Shown here: one piece after another, positions 1 through 11,888 of the stretch
Layout of the letters: each line of letters begins with the position of its first letter
Position numbering within the stretch: position 1 is the stretch's first letter
NCBI GenBank assembly: GCA_021521415.1
Contig: JAIQDT010004229.1
Span: 186,001-250,000, forward strand
DNA: 64,000 bases
From: Bidens hawaiensis
Taxonomy: Eukaryota > Streptophyta > Magnoliopsida > Asterales > Asteraceae
Direction: 5' to 3'
Notes under the pieces: model-generated
Told to the model about the DNA's origin: nothing
Seen by the model: the letters and a program-made list of their open reading frames with translations, nothing else
The model's database searches: none
Translations under genes and position numbers: made by a program

Positions 1-1
1 T

Positions 2-679
2 GAGCTAGAGTTAAACGACGATCAAAACCCCTATTATAGCCAAACTTTAAAGAATGCTTTCAACACCACCTTGTCAAACATGTATGATGTCTACCTTACA
101 AAATACGGGTCGTCTTCCCAAATTCATGACTCGTTAAGAGCTGTTGCCCAATCCCAATCCCAAACCGACCTTAAAATGGGGATGTACTACATGATTTGGG
201 AAGACGCCGGTAAACGTCAAAAGGTAAACACCCCAAGCAGTGAACTTGGAAGGTATGGTGGTACCAACTTTGTGAAACACATGACTCCGGATGAATTTAG
301 AAGTCTTGATTTGCTGGCTTGGTGGAGAGGTAAGGAGGAAGAGTTTCCGATCCTCGCCGCCATGGCCAAAGATTTACTAACGGTCCAAGCTTCCACGGTA
401 GCTTCGGAGTCTGCTTTTTCTGTTTCTGGCAGGGTTATATCGATTAGGAGGACTCAACTCACTCCACCAGCTATAGAGATGTCGATTTGCTACAAGAATT
501 ACTTGGACTCTTTAGATAGGGCACAACATCAACGCTCACTCGAGGGGGAAATGGAGTATGAAGCGGGCTTGTATGAAGACGAGGTCAATAAAGGACACAC
601 TCAACCAATGACCGATGAAGAAGCCGCGTACGACGATTACCTAAGAAATAGCTCGGGATCGGGTAGCGAAGAAAATTAG
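2..679 (+). CDS. hAT transposase, C-terminal part (5' partial)
   Basis: The frame is open from base 2 and ends at a TAG at 677-679, so the protein continues to the left of the window. The visible 225 residues hold the hAT dimerisation domain: a stretch around LDLLAWWRGKEEEFPILA followed by the diagnostic segment with VASESAFSVSGRVIS (bases about 330-450) and a short acidic tail. Proteins of this family (RICESLEEPER/Ac-like) cut and paste hAT elements in the nucleus; the C-terminal domain makes the transposase multimer. No stop or frameshift is visible in this part, but the N-terminal BED finger and most catalytic residues lie outside the window, so activity cannot be judged. The downstream CCGGTT-rich terminus and terminal inverted repeat fit its being part of its own element. 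Confidence 0.88.
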   Translation, partial: ELELNDDQNPYYSQTLKNAFNTTLSNMYDVYLTKYGSSSQIHDSLRAVAQSQSQTDLKMGMYYMIWEDAGKRQKVNTPSSELGRYGGTNFVKHMTPDEFRSLDLLAWWRGKEEEFPILAAMAKDLLTVQASTVASESAFSVSGRVISIRRTQLTPPAIEMSICYKNYLDSLDRAQHQRSLEGEMEYEAGLYEDEVNKGHTQPMTDEEAAYDDYLRNSSGSGSEEN

Positions 680-929
680 TTAAAGAAACAGCAAACATGG
701 AGGCAAATAATGAGTAAGAAACAGCAAGTTGTTCATGTAATCGTGTCTAAGCATTCTTTAATGTTTGTATTTTTGAGTTACGAATATGCGATAACGATTT
801 AATGTTTGTATTTTTAATGTAAAAACTATAAATGAAAGTTATGTGTTTTTAATCTTTGGTTTGTTTTGCCTTGTAGTTACCGGTTTGCCTTGTAGTTACC
901 GGTTTGTTTATACTGTGAAAAAATAATGG

Positions 930-1180
930 TTATTAAAAAAAAAAAAAAAACCGGTTAACCTAAAAACCGGTTATTAAAAAAACGGTTAATAAAAAAACCG
1001 GTTTATTAACCGGTTCTAACCGGTTTCTAAACCGGTCCTAACCGGTTAGACCGGTTAGGGTTTTGACAGACAAAAACCGGTTATTAACCGGTCCGGTTAT
1101 TAACCGAACCGGTTTTTTTCCGGGCAAAAAAAAACCGGTCCGGTTAATAACCGAACCTGTTTTTTTAAAAAAACCGGTTT
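930..1180. repeat. CCGGTT/AACCGG subterminal repeats of the hAT element
   Basis: More than fifteen copies of CCGGTT or AACCGG in both orientations, separated by A or T runs. Such short subterminal repeats are the usual transposase-binding sites of hAT elements. The array can fold on itself because the core hexamer is close to self-complementary. Confidence 0.75.
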
Positions 1181-1191
1181 GTGCACCTCTA

Positions 1192-3045
1192 ATACTCATA
1201 TCATACATACTACACTATACCTTCCTTAACAATACGTGCAATATCCGAAGATCGTTCACGTACTGTCAAGCATGCATTCATAATATAAACAAAACTATCA
1301 CATTCATCATTAAGACATACACTTACCATTTAAGGTAAATATATTAACATTCACATTGAGTATGCACACAACCCCGAAAACATAACAAGGAAGTGGGGCT
1401 AGAAACTCACCTGGATCCTGTTACGCTCTCCGTTAATCGTTATCTCTTTCTTTAATTGAACTCGGCTGACTGTACATTAATTACATGTATCAATATATGT
1501 CCTATTCACATTATTCAAATTTCAGCTAAAATGGCAAAGTCTAGTCTATTCTAATGGTCTTGTTTTATCATACATTTTACTTAGAATATTATTTTATCCT
1601 CAAACACCCATGTATTCAAATACTTTGTATTTAATTACTTTAACATTCTTTTCTTTCTTTTCTTTGGTAATCGTAAGCAAGTTTCTGTATTTAGATTATA
1701 TTTCACTTATAATCCAAGTTGTATTCAATCCATATACGCCCAACATACCCTACACTCGAATACATTGGTGTATTCGAGTGTGTATGTATGTATTCGATTC
1801 TTGTTGCATTCGAATCCATATTGAAATTAAGATACTCCTTGTATTCGAGTTCTATGATGTATGCAAATTCTCAACTTGTATTCGAGTTTAGTATTTTAAT
1901 CGATTTATATGATTTGTGTTCAAGTCACATTATAGTCGATTATCTTAATGTATTCAAGATTGGTCATTGTATGCGAGTGGCTTCATGTAATAGAATAGTA
2001 TGTTTGCATTCGAGTTCTTGATTGTATGCGAGTATATATTTATGTATTTGAATCCTAATATTGTATTCGATTGGTTCAATGTATTCAGATGTAACCTTGT
2101 AATCGAACTTCTCATTGTATTCGATTGAGAATGATGTATTCGAACGCGTCCATGTATGCGAGTCTAATTGTATTCGAAGGGCACTCTTGTATTCAATCAT
2201 ATGCAAGGTAATAAAATGGCCCATGGTAATCGAATACAAGCATGTATTCGAATGAGATCATGTAATCGAATAGCTACATTGTATTTGAATGTGGTCTTTG
2301 TAATTGAATGGTCTTCATCTATTCGATTTTCATATATGTTTTCAAATTTGCTACATGTATTCGATTTTCATAAATGTATTCGAATTTGCTACATATATTC
2401 GAGTCCCATCGTTGTATTCGAACTAGCTGACCCATTTTGGTTCTTTTATTGCTATTAATACTACGTTTCATGACCTTAACACCCTTTTATGGTTCGGTAT
2501 TAACCCATAAGCGTTCCCTTTTCTATTTTCGGCCAAGGCTTGACCCGGGCAACCATAAAGCTCGAACATTTATGGTTTAAAACGTTCAAAACTAGATATA
2601 TGGTTTCTTTTATGAGCCGTTTATAACCATGAGTTTGTTAAGTTCATTTTAATCATCAAGTTTGCAACTTTATGTTATATCTAGACCCGATCTACTCTAG
2701 GGTTAAGTTTCATGGTAAACCATTCATAAAAACATAACCTTTAAAAGCAAAGAACATACCTTCATGTGTTCGTTAGGTCACGGTTAGCTTGATATGCGAT
2801 ACTAAACTCGTATCTTATTCGTTTATCCAAGATTTATAAGAATCTAAGCTTGTTTGGCCTAAGATCTTCTTTTTCCTCTTGCGGCTGTATATGGGAGTGT
2901 ATGTGTGTGTTTTGAGTGTGTAGAGATTTATGAAATATAGGAGTTGAGAGATTTAGGGTTTTAGGGAGGTTTAAGGGAGTATTTATACTCTCTTAAGCCC
3001 ATGGACCTAAGGCCCATACCCATTTCTTTAATCCATCTTTCATTC
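1192..3045 (-). mobile_element. LTR family A, copy a (first part)
   Basis: The stretch 1230-1440, with AATATCCGAAGATCGTTCAC and a block around CCCCGAAAACATAACAAGG, is shared with 10290-10500 and 36095-36280 and, inverted, with 27060-27230. This marks a long LTR whose minus-strand ends are TGTAACATCC and GCCTTACA. Its low-coordinate end is cut off by the hAT element. At 3045 it is interrupted by another LTR element and resumes at 6952, ending at 7055. It carries its own minisatellite (1608-2430). No ORF. Confidence 0.75.
1608..2430. repeat. Minisatellite built on TGTATTCGA
   Basis: About 25-30 copies of (T)GTATTCGA or GTAATCGA variants, spaced irregularly by roughly 20-30 bp. Several frames run open across it only because the repeat lacks stops; these are not genes. 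It lies where the other family-A LTRs carry arrays of different sequence. Confidence 0.8.
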
Positions 3046-3769
3046 TGTCACACCCCAACCTACGGCGGAAATGTCGGGGTACGAACTGATTGCTCACAGC
3101 TTTTCAAAGGTCACTATCATGCATTATTAAAATGACAATATCTATTAATTAAATTAAGTTTTCAAATAAATCAAATACAAAAAAATACACAATCCATAAT
3201 CATACAACAATACAACTTATATCACAAATGATCTTCACTAATTATTTTCTAACTTAAATTCTTCACTAAGTTTTCACGAACCTGCATTAAATTACTACGA
3301 TAACCTGCATATGTGTATAAAATAGAATTTTGTCAACAACACATGTTGAGTGAGCAACACACCAATTTAAATGTACATATAATATATATAAAAATAAGTA
3401 ATTGCAACAAGTCATATGAGAATAACAAACTAACCAAATGAGCAAGTATAACTGAGATGTCGAGAAGCACAAAGGCTATAACGACTGGCATATGATCATA
3501 CTAGACTGAGATTATGTTGGACATCTCCGAATACGGAAGAATATAAAGCAAATAAGCACATAAAAAAGTAAGGTATAAGTTGTTAACACATAAGACAATA
3601 GTTGCAGTTGTGAGTATAAGTATATATAAGTAATATAATTTATGCATATGTCCCCCAAACGTGAGAAAACGAGTAAAAAAGAGGGGAATATGGTACTCAC
3701 CTGATCAGATGAACGAAATAAAAATGATGATGTGAGAATGATGAACCTTTCGGGATACACCGACAAGGA
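3046..3769 (-). repeat. 3' LTR of the nested element, homologous part
   Basis: This stretch matches 5564 to about 6289 with small differences, from TGTCACACCCCAACC through the block ending at GACAAGGATT. Beyond 3769 the match stops. The U3-side half seen in the other LTR (6290-6946) has no counterpart here, so this LTR is truncated or chimeric at its minus-strand 5' side. Confidence 0.8.
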
Positions 3770-5547
3770 TTGAATTGAATAGTGATAGTGGCAAGTGAAG
3801 CATAACGAGTAAATTTTGACGTAAAGTTTCTTGTTTGAGACGCTAAGATTTTGTTGTGATTGATTGTTAACTTGATTGACAACATATAGTTTAGGTTTTA
3901 GGCTTGCGTTTGTATTTTCGTTACAAGAATGAGTAGGGGTAAATGAATTGAATATATTAGCGAAAAAGTTAATGAACAAGGTTGAATTGATTGTATTTGT
4001 TCTTTGGAAATTGAGTTTATATTAGAGACCGCAGGAGCTATCTCCTTGACTAAACATGTGGGCATGAGGTGGTTATAGAGAATAAATAATTGATGTTGTT
4101 TGATGTTGAGAAAACATTATATGATTAATAAAGAGAAGATTGGATAATAGTGTAGATTTCATATGAGTTATTAAGAATAAGAAATGAATTTAAAATATGT
4201 TAAGCTAGTGCTCATTCAAAACTTAAGGATAAGTTAGAATCTAAATTGATAATTAATGAGTTAATTTGATGAGAGAATAAATTTCGTCAAGGTTCGATAT
4301 GTTTTAACAAATTAAGATTTTAGGTTGAATACTTGAAATATTTTTAACAGTTTATATATATGATATCATGAGTATAAGAAAGCCGTTCGATTGTTAAATC
4401 GTGCAATAATAGTATTTAAATTACTTGGTATTTTGATAATATAATAACGTAATAAGATGATTAGGTGAAAACCAATTCAATAATAGAGTGTAAATTGTTT
4501 TGATTGACTCATGATAACCGAGTCTTGAGAAATGAAGAATTTTTATCCGATCAGTAGACTAAAAATGTTTTGAGTAGATGAATATATCGAATCAATAGAT
4601 CTTGATTCAAAAATGATTTAGTAAGTAAGACATTGATAAATTGCATAATTGAATAATAGAATAATTGAATAATTAAATCAAGTCATAAATCAAATAAACA
4701 AACAAATAAGTAAACAACGAATGTTCTTCGACTTTTTGGGTTTCCCATGAGCTTTCCATGACATTTTGTTTCCCCAACTTATTAGCATACCAAAACCAAA
4801 ACAAATGTATGAGTTGGCCTCCCATGAGCATTACATGGCAATTTGAATGGCCCAACTTAATTAACGAATTTAACGAATCAATTAAGTATGTCGGCCCATA
4901 AGCATTACATGGCGATTTAACCGACCAAACTAAGTAACGAATACATGAACTCAAGCATAAGTAGTTGAAACATCTCGTGCATCACGACGGATGATAATGT
5001 TCCAACAAAATATCGCAAATATAACAAATTGTGCATATGTACAGTTGGCGTGTCCATGGTGTCCCATGGGTTTTACACCCGACTAGACATTTAAAAAAAA
5101 TAATAAAACAAAATACAGGGTGTAACCATTTAGCCGGTTACGTTAAACGCTTAAAGTGTCGGTCGCATGACAATTCCCACAATCGCTGGAAAAACTTGTC
5201 ACACTCCCTAGTTTTAAGTGAAAAAGAGCAAAAACAAAGATAGGAAATTCTCAAGGAAATTTCCGACAATAAAAAGTAATCTAATAAAAAAATATTTTGA
5301 GGTTTAGGCATAGCCTCAGAGTTATATAAAATATTTTGAGAATGAGACATAGTCATGCATAGCTTCGGAGTTGTGTGTGCATAACAATAAAATAAACAAT
5401 TAACTAATCAGTTAAATAAGTACTTAATCTTGCACGACAATTACGGCTGTAAACAATCAAATAGAACACATCAGGTAAACAAATAAGCACGTATGGGGCT
5501 CCTAAGCATGTTACTAAAGCACCACTAACGGCCTATCTTAAATCTTC
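3770..5547 (-). other. Internal region of the nested LTR element, non-coding
   Basis: An A/T-rich stretch between LTRs with no gag, protease, RT, RNase H or integrase motif in any frame. The short open frames here contain no recognisable domain. Confidence 0.65.
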
Positions 5548-5560
5548 GGCTCTGATACCA
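5548..5560 (-). other. Primer-binding site, tRNA-iMet type
   Basis: On the minus strand it reads TGGTATCAGAGCC, the complement of the 3' end of plant initiator tRNA-Met. It stands 3 nt after the LTR end, which fixes the element's orientation. Confidence 0.9.
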
Positions 5561-5563
5561 ATC

Positions 5564-6946
5564 TGTCACACCCCAACCTACGGCGGAAATGTTGGGGTGC
5601 GAATTGATTGCTCACAGCTTTTCAAAGGTTACTATCATGCATTATTAAAATGACAATATCTATTAATTAAATTAAGTATTCAAATAAATCAAATACAAAC
5701 AAATACATAATCCATAATCATACAACAATACAACTTATGTCATAAATGATCTTGACTAATTATTTTCTAACTTAAATTCTTTCCTAAGTCTTCACCAACC
5801 TGCATTAAATTTCTACGATAACCCGCATATGCTTATAAAATAGAATTTTGTCAACAACACATGTTGAGTGAATAACACACCAGTTTAAATGTACATATAG
5901 TATATATAAAAATAAGTAATTGCAACAAGTCATATGAAAATAACAAATTAACCAAATGAGCAAGTATAACTGAGATGTCGAGAAGCACAAAGGCTATAAC
6001 GACTAGCGTATGATCATACTAGACTGAGATTATGTTGGACTTCTCCGAATGCGGAAGCATATAAAACAAATAAGCACATAAACAAGTAAGGTATAAGTTG
6101 TTAACACATAAGACAATAGTTACAGTTTTCAGTATAATTATATATAAGAAATATAATTTACGCATATATCCCCAAAATGTGAGAAAACGCGTAAAAAGAG
6201 GGGAATGTGGTACTCACCTGATCAGATGAACGAAATAAAAATGATGATGTGAGAATGATGAACCCTTAGGGATACACCGACAAGGATTCCTTAATCGATG
6301 ACGAACTGTAGGCAAATGACGAGACAAGGCTGACGGAAAGGACAACGATAAACGGGGTATTGGCAGCGTGTTATAACCCAATTAGACTTAGGGGTTGGAT
6401 CTCGAGGAGTCGAATAAGGTGCAGCCGAGAGGAATTAGATTATTATGATCTCTAGGTATGAAAACCAATTTTCTTAAAAACGATTTTACCAAGTTGCTAA
6501 TTCAAATCAATTAGATGTTATTTTCCCTAATAACAGTGTCGGTGTATGTCATACATGGAATGTATAATGTGAATATTGATCTAATTTCTATATTGATTGC
6601 TAGAATTAAGGTCCAAGCATGTTAAACGGGTATACGGTATGCAAAAAGGGTCACGGTTTTTGGTCATTGGATCCTGGATACGGGTCAGACCTGATATTAA
6701 TAATAATATTTGCACTTTGGTCCTTAAGGATTAGGAATGGAAGCCAAAGAGGGTTATCGTTTAGTTTTGGGATAGAATTGCCACAAATCGGAAGATATAG
6801 ATATATATTATATAAATAATTAAGAAATATTATGATAATAATTAAATTCACTTGATAGAAGCGATCTCTTAATTGAAATTTTTCAGAACATAAAACGAGT
6901 CGGGTTACGGATATAAATTATAAGTTTGAAATCCCGAGTTGTTACA
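5564..6946 (-). repeat. 5' LTR of the nested element (1,383 bp)
   Basis: On the minus strand it runs TGTAACAACTCGGG...GGTGTGACA. Its first 726 bp in plus coordinates match the LTR at 3046; the remaining 657 bp have no partner in the element. No ORF. Confidence 0.82.
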
Positions 6947-6951
6947 CATTC

Positions 6952-7055
6952 CAAGTCCATACTCCTTATTATAGTTAAATCTTAATTAAATACGAACACA
7001 CGTTTAACAAACATAAATTTACTTTATTTAATATTATAAAATTTAGGATGTTACA
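6952..7055 (-). mobile_element. LTR family A, copy a (resumed end)
   Basis: After the target duplication CATTC the sequence continues with CCAAGTCCATA and ends GGATGTTACA at 7055. This matches the end of the solo LTR at 11700-11798. The following bases AAAAA would be one 5-bp target copy; its mate is outside the window. Confidence 0.75.
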
Positions 7056-7305
7056 AAAAAAGACACAATTAATGACGAAAATAAACACAAAACACAATGA
7101 TAAACAAAAAAACACAATGGTGTTTTACACTCACCATTTTTTTAGAACAAAAAAGACAGTGGAAACATTTTGTGTTTTTAATTATTTTTTAATTATTAAA
7201 TTTTGAGTTTTGATTTTTTAATAATTTTTAATAGGTTTTTTTGTGTGATTACAAATCTTTTTCACTCTTTTCATTTTTGTTCCCTTTATAGAATAACTTG
7301 ACCCT
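7056..7305. mobile_element. Right part of a long-TIR MITE (partial copy)
   Basis: This stretch is clearly homologous to 19150-19410. Shared blocks include GACACAATTAATGACGAAAATAAACAC (in two parts), GTGGAAACATTTTGTGTTT, a GGTTTTTTTGTGTG block and CCTTTATAGAATAACTTGACCC. Only the right part is present because the family-A LTR appears to have inserted into it. Confidence 0.65.
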
Positions 7306-7308
7306 TAA

Positions 7309-8402
7309 TACTCTCCATAATTTTAAACCTATTTCAAAATCTTTTCATATTTTTTTGAAGTTTTCAAATTAACTAATTTGATTTTAAATTTTGTAGTAAG
7401 CCAATTTTATTTTAACTTTTGTAATTTTCTATATATTATTTATTAAAAATAATAGAACACAAATTTATTGTTTTGATATTTTTTTATTATTCATATAATT
7501 GAATCCTAATATTTGATTTAATATATTTAACTAAAAAGTTTAATTATTTAATAAGAAAATGCATATTTATATGTTTTGGTTTATATAATTCCCTTAATTT
7601 ATGTTTATTATGTATAACATATTTTAATTCATTTCAATTTTGGAATTTAACCAATTTTTCAACAAACTTTTAAAGGTACTCTCCATAATTTCAAACTTTT
7701 TTCAAAATCTTTCTATAATTTTTTGAGGTTTTCAAATTAACATATTTGATTTTAAATTTTGTAATTAAACTATTTAATTTAAACTTTTGTTATTATCTCT
7801 ATATTATTTATTAAAAATAGTTTAACATAAGTTTATTATTTTGATTTTTTATATTATTTATAAAACTGAATCCTAACCTTTGATTTAATATATCTAACTA
7901 AAAAGTTTAATTAAAAAAATTTTAATAAGAAAATGTACATTTATATATCTCGGTTTTATATAATTCCCTTAATTTATGCTTAATATGTATAACATATTTA
8001 CACTAATTTCAAATTCGGAATTTGACCAACTTTTCAACAAACTTTTAAAGGTTTTAATACTCTATACATTTAAACTCATTTCAAAATCTTTCCATAATTT
8101 TTTGATTTTTTCAAATTAACCGATTTGATTTAAATTTTGTAATCAACCAATTTAGTTTTTACTTTTGTAATTATATATATTATTTATTAAATATATTAGA
8201 ACACAAGCTTATTGTTTTGATATTTTTTTATTATTCATAAAATTGAACCCAATCTTTGATTTAATATATCTAATTAAAAAGTTTAACTAAAATTTTTTTA
8301 ATAAGAAAATGTATATTTATATATAATTTTTATATAATTCCCTTAGTTTACGCTTAGTATTTATAACATATTTAAACACATTTCAAATTCGAATTTGACC
8401 AA
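7309..8402. repeat. Tandem repeat, three units of about 370 bp
   Basis: Three consecutive units begin at 7309, 7678 and 8058 (TACTCTCCATAATTT or a variant). Each runs through the same ordered landmarks: TTTCAAATTAAC, TTATTTATTAAAAATA, ATTGTTTTGATA, GATTTAATATAT, TAATAAGAAAATG and ATAATTCCCTTA. They differ by substitutions and small indels. No coding potential. This could be a small satellite or repeated parts of a decayed element. Confidence 0.85.
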
Positions 8403-9484
8403 TAATGAAAATCATGAAAATATATTAAATCGAATTTGACCAAAAATCAAAATCATGGAAATATATTAAAGTGAATTTGACGAACAACAATGGAAGATTG
8501 ATTATATAAAAATCAGTTAAATTACATGAATTGCATATTGTGTAAAATACAAGAATAATCGTAAATTAACATCCATTCTTGTACAAAAACAAAGCCATTT
8601 TTGCAACAAATACTCCATCTATGACATTAGATATTCTACCAAGTTGGGTGTCATAAGCTGAAATGATTAAAATTAAATTAATGTTAATTAATATATATTA
8701 TTTGGGCAAAAATAATATGTCAGAAATTATATTTTGGTTTAGTAACCGGAACAATTCGTAATAGATCCGATAACAATTGATATCACATAATAATTGAATT
8801 ACCAATTATGGTATATTTGAATCATGTGAACAAATCTACCATTGTCATAGTGTATAACCGGAAAAATTGAATTACCAATGGATGTAACCGAATAATTAAC
8901 AATAACTGGAATAATTGAATTACCAATGGATATAACCGGAAAAATTAATATAATAAATCCGATAACAATTGAAATCACAAGCTAAATTAACCACTCACTG
9001 TATGGAAGATAGATTAAGTAGAGAAAGTTCAATGTTTCCATCGAATCTTGGACTTTGATGTAAAACCTAATGAGATTATATGAAAATCATATAATAATTA
9101 AAATCAATGCAAACAAAAAATGGCAAAGAAAATGAATTTACAATGACGAATAATATATGAGAATCGGCCGTTAAAGTATAAAAAAATAACTTACATGAAT
9201 AACGTAATAGGCGATTAGTAGAGGTGGTAATCCGCAAAAAAAGAGAGAGAAAATTAAAATGGTTATTAGGGTTTGCAATGTGAAGGTTTATATAATGGGA
9301 AAGAGATGATTTGACATTAATAAGAAAAGAAACATGTGACATGACAATGACTTGAAATTTAGCTGGACACCCTAGAATGATGTCAAGTGAAAATTCATGC
9401 AAGCTTTTATAGTATATTAAGATGAGTTGTTTGTTTTTTTTTTCAATTGCTATTACTATAAAATCGAGTTGCCTATTTTGGTTC
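8403..9484. other. AT-rich intergenic stretch with short repeats
   Basis: A 50-bp unit with AATCATGGAAATATATTAAA is repeated around 8400-8480. Between 8740 and 8970, AACCGGAAAAATT and AATTGAATTACCAATGG recur three or four times. The minus-strand open frame at 9076-9486 has no recognisable domain. I see no gene. Confidence 0.6.
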
Positions 9485-9969
9485 AAAACTGTAAGGCCCG
9501 GTCCCGGTGCCCTACGTTAGCGTTGGATTTACTCATAAACACAGTTCTAAATATCCAAGTGAACTAAAACTTTCGCGGAATAATATAAAAAGTCAACCAT
9601 TCATTACAAACATCCATACTTGTCTTTTAAAAACATAACATAAAACATAGCATTTAAAACAGCATGACAAATCTTTAGATGTCAGCGTCTTCAATCTTTC
9701 CATGTGTCCCACTCAAACCAGTTGTCTCGGTCTGTTAACCTGCATGCATACTAAAAGTCAGCTACGCTGAGTAAGTTCTAGTTAATCAGACAACATACAT
9801 TACATTCACATACTTACGTAAATACGTATCCGAAGATATGTACTTTCATCTTTCATTACATACCTACATACATACGTACATACTTTCATTCTTTCTTTCA
9901 TACTTACATACATACTTTCATTCATACATATACATTTTAAAGAGCATTCCGTCATATAATCTTCACATA

Positions 9970-10150
9970 TATTATTAGGCTTTGTTCCCTACATTCGCAG
10001 ATATTATTAGGGTCAATTCCCTACATTCACGGATATTATTAGGGTACGTCCCCTGTATTCGCAAATTTTAGTAGGGTTTGTTCCCTACATCACAAATATT
10101 ATTAGGGCCTGTTCCCTACATCTGCAGATATTATTAGGGTCTGTTCCCTA
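9970..10150. repeat. Minisatellite, about 35-bp unit
   Basis: Five units with ATTATTAGG...TTCCCTACAT. The inverted counterpart is at 27325-27480 in another family-A LTR. Confidence 0.8.
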
Positions 10151-10605
10151 CCTAAACCATACCTTTCATCCATGCTATAAACATACATATATTTCTTTAC
10201 AAATTCACACCTTCGTACATATTCATTTCATTACGCACTTTCATACATACATATTCCATACAAGACATACTAAATATTACTTTCCCCATCGCTACGTACA
10301 ATATCCGAAGATCGTTCACGCACCGACGAGCTTTCATTCATTCATACATTCATACATACTATCACATAGATCATAATAACATACACTTACCATTTAAGCA
10401 AGTGTATTAACATTCACATTGAGTATGCACACAGCCCCGAAAACATAACAAGGAAGTCGGGCTAGAAACTCACCTGAGTCATGTTATGTTCACCGTTAAT
10501 GGTTATTCCCTTCTTTAGCTGTGCGCGACTAACTGTATAACAATTACACATATCAATTGACTATCACTACCCATATCAAGTTTCTAGTTTAATTATAACC
10601 CTCAA

Positions 10606-10705
10606 CGAACGGGGGTCCGGGGGCAACGCCCCTGGCAGCGGGGTTCTATGGGCAGCAGCCCCTAGCAGGGTCAAAGGGGCAGAGCCCCTAGCTGGGGTCG
10701 AGCTT
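10606..10705. repeat. GC-rich GGGGTCCGGGGGC block
   Basis: A G/C-rich island with GGGGGTCCGGGGGCAACGCC, followed by repeats of CAGCCCCTAGC type. The inverted counterpart is at 26895-26995 in copy c. Confidence 0.7.
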
Positions 10706-10889
10706 CCAGGTCAGCTTGGAAAAATTTTATTTCCATTTACTGTCTTAACACATTTTTCATTAGAATTCTTAATTATTATTTTATTTGCTACCTCGTAAAG
10801 TTCGAGGGCTTCTTTGTAATTAATCCATTATTTTCTAAGTCTAGGGACCTTTCTATCATTCTTTCAAAGTTTAATTCATTATTATACTC

Positions 10890-11200
10890 TTTAACGAATG
10901 GGGCTTATAACGAATGGACTGATTCGTTATCTCTTAACGAATGGACCTTTATAACGAATGAACCATTATAACGAATGAACCCTCATAGCGAATGGAGTCT
11001 CATAACGAATTGGTCTTTATAACGAACTGGCCTTTATAATGAACTGGCCTTAACGAACGATCATAATGAACTGCTGCTAATTCGTTATTCTTCCTTAACG
11101 AATGGGCATAACGAATTACTGTTAATTCGTTACTTCTCCTTAAAGAATGGGCGTAACGAATTACTGTTAATTCGTTATTCCTTCATTAACGAATTAGGGG
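10890..11200. repeat. Minisatellite built on TAACGAATGG
   Basis: About twenty copies of ATAACGAATGG, TTAACGAACTGG or the inverse TTCGTTAT at spacings of 15-25 bp. It is related to 36550-36900 in copy d. Confidence 0.82.
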
Positions 11201-11888
11201 TTAGGTCAGAGAATGTCAGAAACATTCTCTGACATCCTTAACCTCGTACGCCGTTTTCCAACGCCGTCTTTCCGGTGGCGTTATCGCCGGAAAACTGGGA
11301 TCTCGGCGGAAAAGCGTTATCTCCGTCGTTTTCCACCTTTTTTCGTTCCGTTCGATCTAGATCTGAGCTAGGGTGACCCCTAAGCTCATCTTTTGATCGG
11401 TTTATACCCGATTCTATCCGGATCTCGTGACTTTAATGGTTTAGGGTGTCGGCTCGTCGTTTCGCGACTAGATCTAGCGGGTTTGGACCCATACAATATC
11501 ATACTATCATTACCTTGGGTCGGGAATCGATTCTTCTTCTTGGTTTCGGTTAGAAAAAGAGATATATGAGAGAGAGCTTAACTGTGTGTTTTTGATGGTG
11601 TATGGAATGAGTGGAATGAATAGATTATGGGTTAATTAAGGTTTATATGTCATGGGTTATGGGCTTAACCCCATGGTCTTTTCTTCCTTCATTTTTAATC
11701 CAAGTCCATAACCCATATCTATTTAACCCAACACTAGCCCGGCTCATAATAATTCATATTTTATTTTATTAACCGAAACGAGAAAACGGGATGTTACAAA
11801 AACTTGGTAGAGACCATGAAACTTCATTTCCAATTAATATTAAAACATTACTGGGTGTCGTTTCAAGCAAAAATGGTCTTCTCACATA

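Larger units (their letters stand above)
1..1191 (+). mobile_element. hAT transposon, right part
   Basis: The transposase end (to 679) is followed by about 250 bp of A/T-rich 3' flank and then a terminal region dense in CCGGTT/AACCGG motifs (about 930-1180). The element ends in GGTTTGTGCACCTCTA at 1176-1191, which reads TAGAGGTGCACAAACC from the other strand, a common plant hAT terminus. The 8 bp after it (1192-1199, ATACTCAT) would be one copy of the target duplication; the other copy and the left end lie outside. It sits inside an LTR of family A, whose sequence resumes at once on the right. Confidence 0.78.
3046..6946 (-). mobile_element. Non-coding LTR retroelement nested in LTR family A
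   Basis: The 3,901 bp element starts TGTCACACCCC and ends GAGTTGTTACA on the plus strand, so its termini are TG..CA on the minus strand. Perfect 5-bp target duplications CATTC lie at 3041-3045 and 6947-6951. A primer-binding site complementary to initiator tRNA-Met follows the 5' LTR (minus strand, 5548-5560). No open frame of retroelement type exists inside, so it must have moved with proteins from elsewhere. It splits an older family-A LTR, whose halves join exactly across it. Confidence 0.88.
9490..11798 (-). mobile_element. Solo LTR, family A, copy b (2,309 bp)
   Basis: It starts TGTAAGGCCCGG and ends CGGGATGTTACA on the plus strand (minus-strand TG..CA). Perfect 5-bp target duplications AAAAC lie at 9485-9489 and 11799-11803. 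There is no internal region, so this is a solo LTR left by LTR-LTR recombination. It contains a 35-bp minisatellite (9970-10150), a GC-rich block (10606-10705), an AACGAATGG array (10890-11200), and on the minus strand a probable promoter/leader zone near 11560-11700. Confidence 0.92.

Noticed and set aside
1608..2458. Several open frames of 90-100 codons in the TGTATTCGA array
   Set aside because: They follow from a stop-poor repeat; proteins are low-complexity and differ by frame with no domain.
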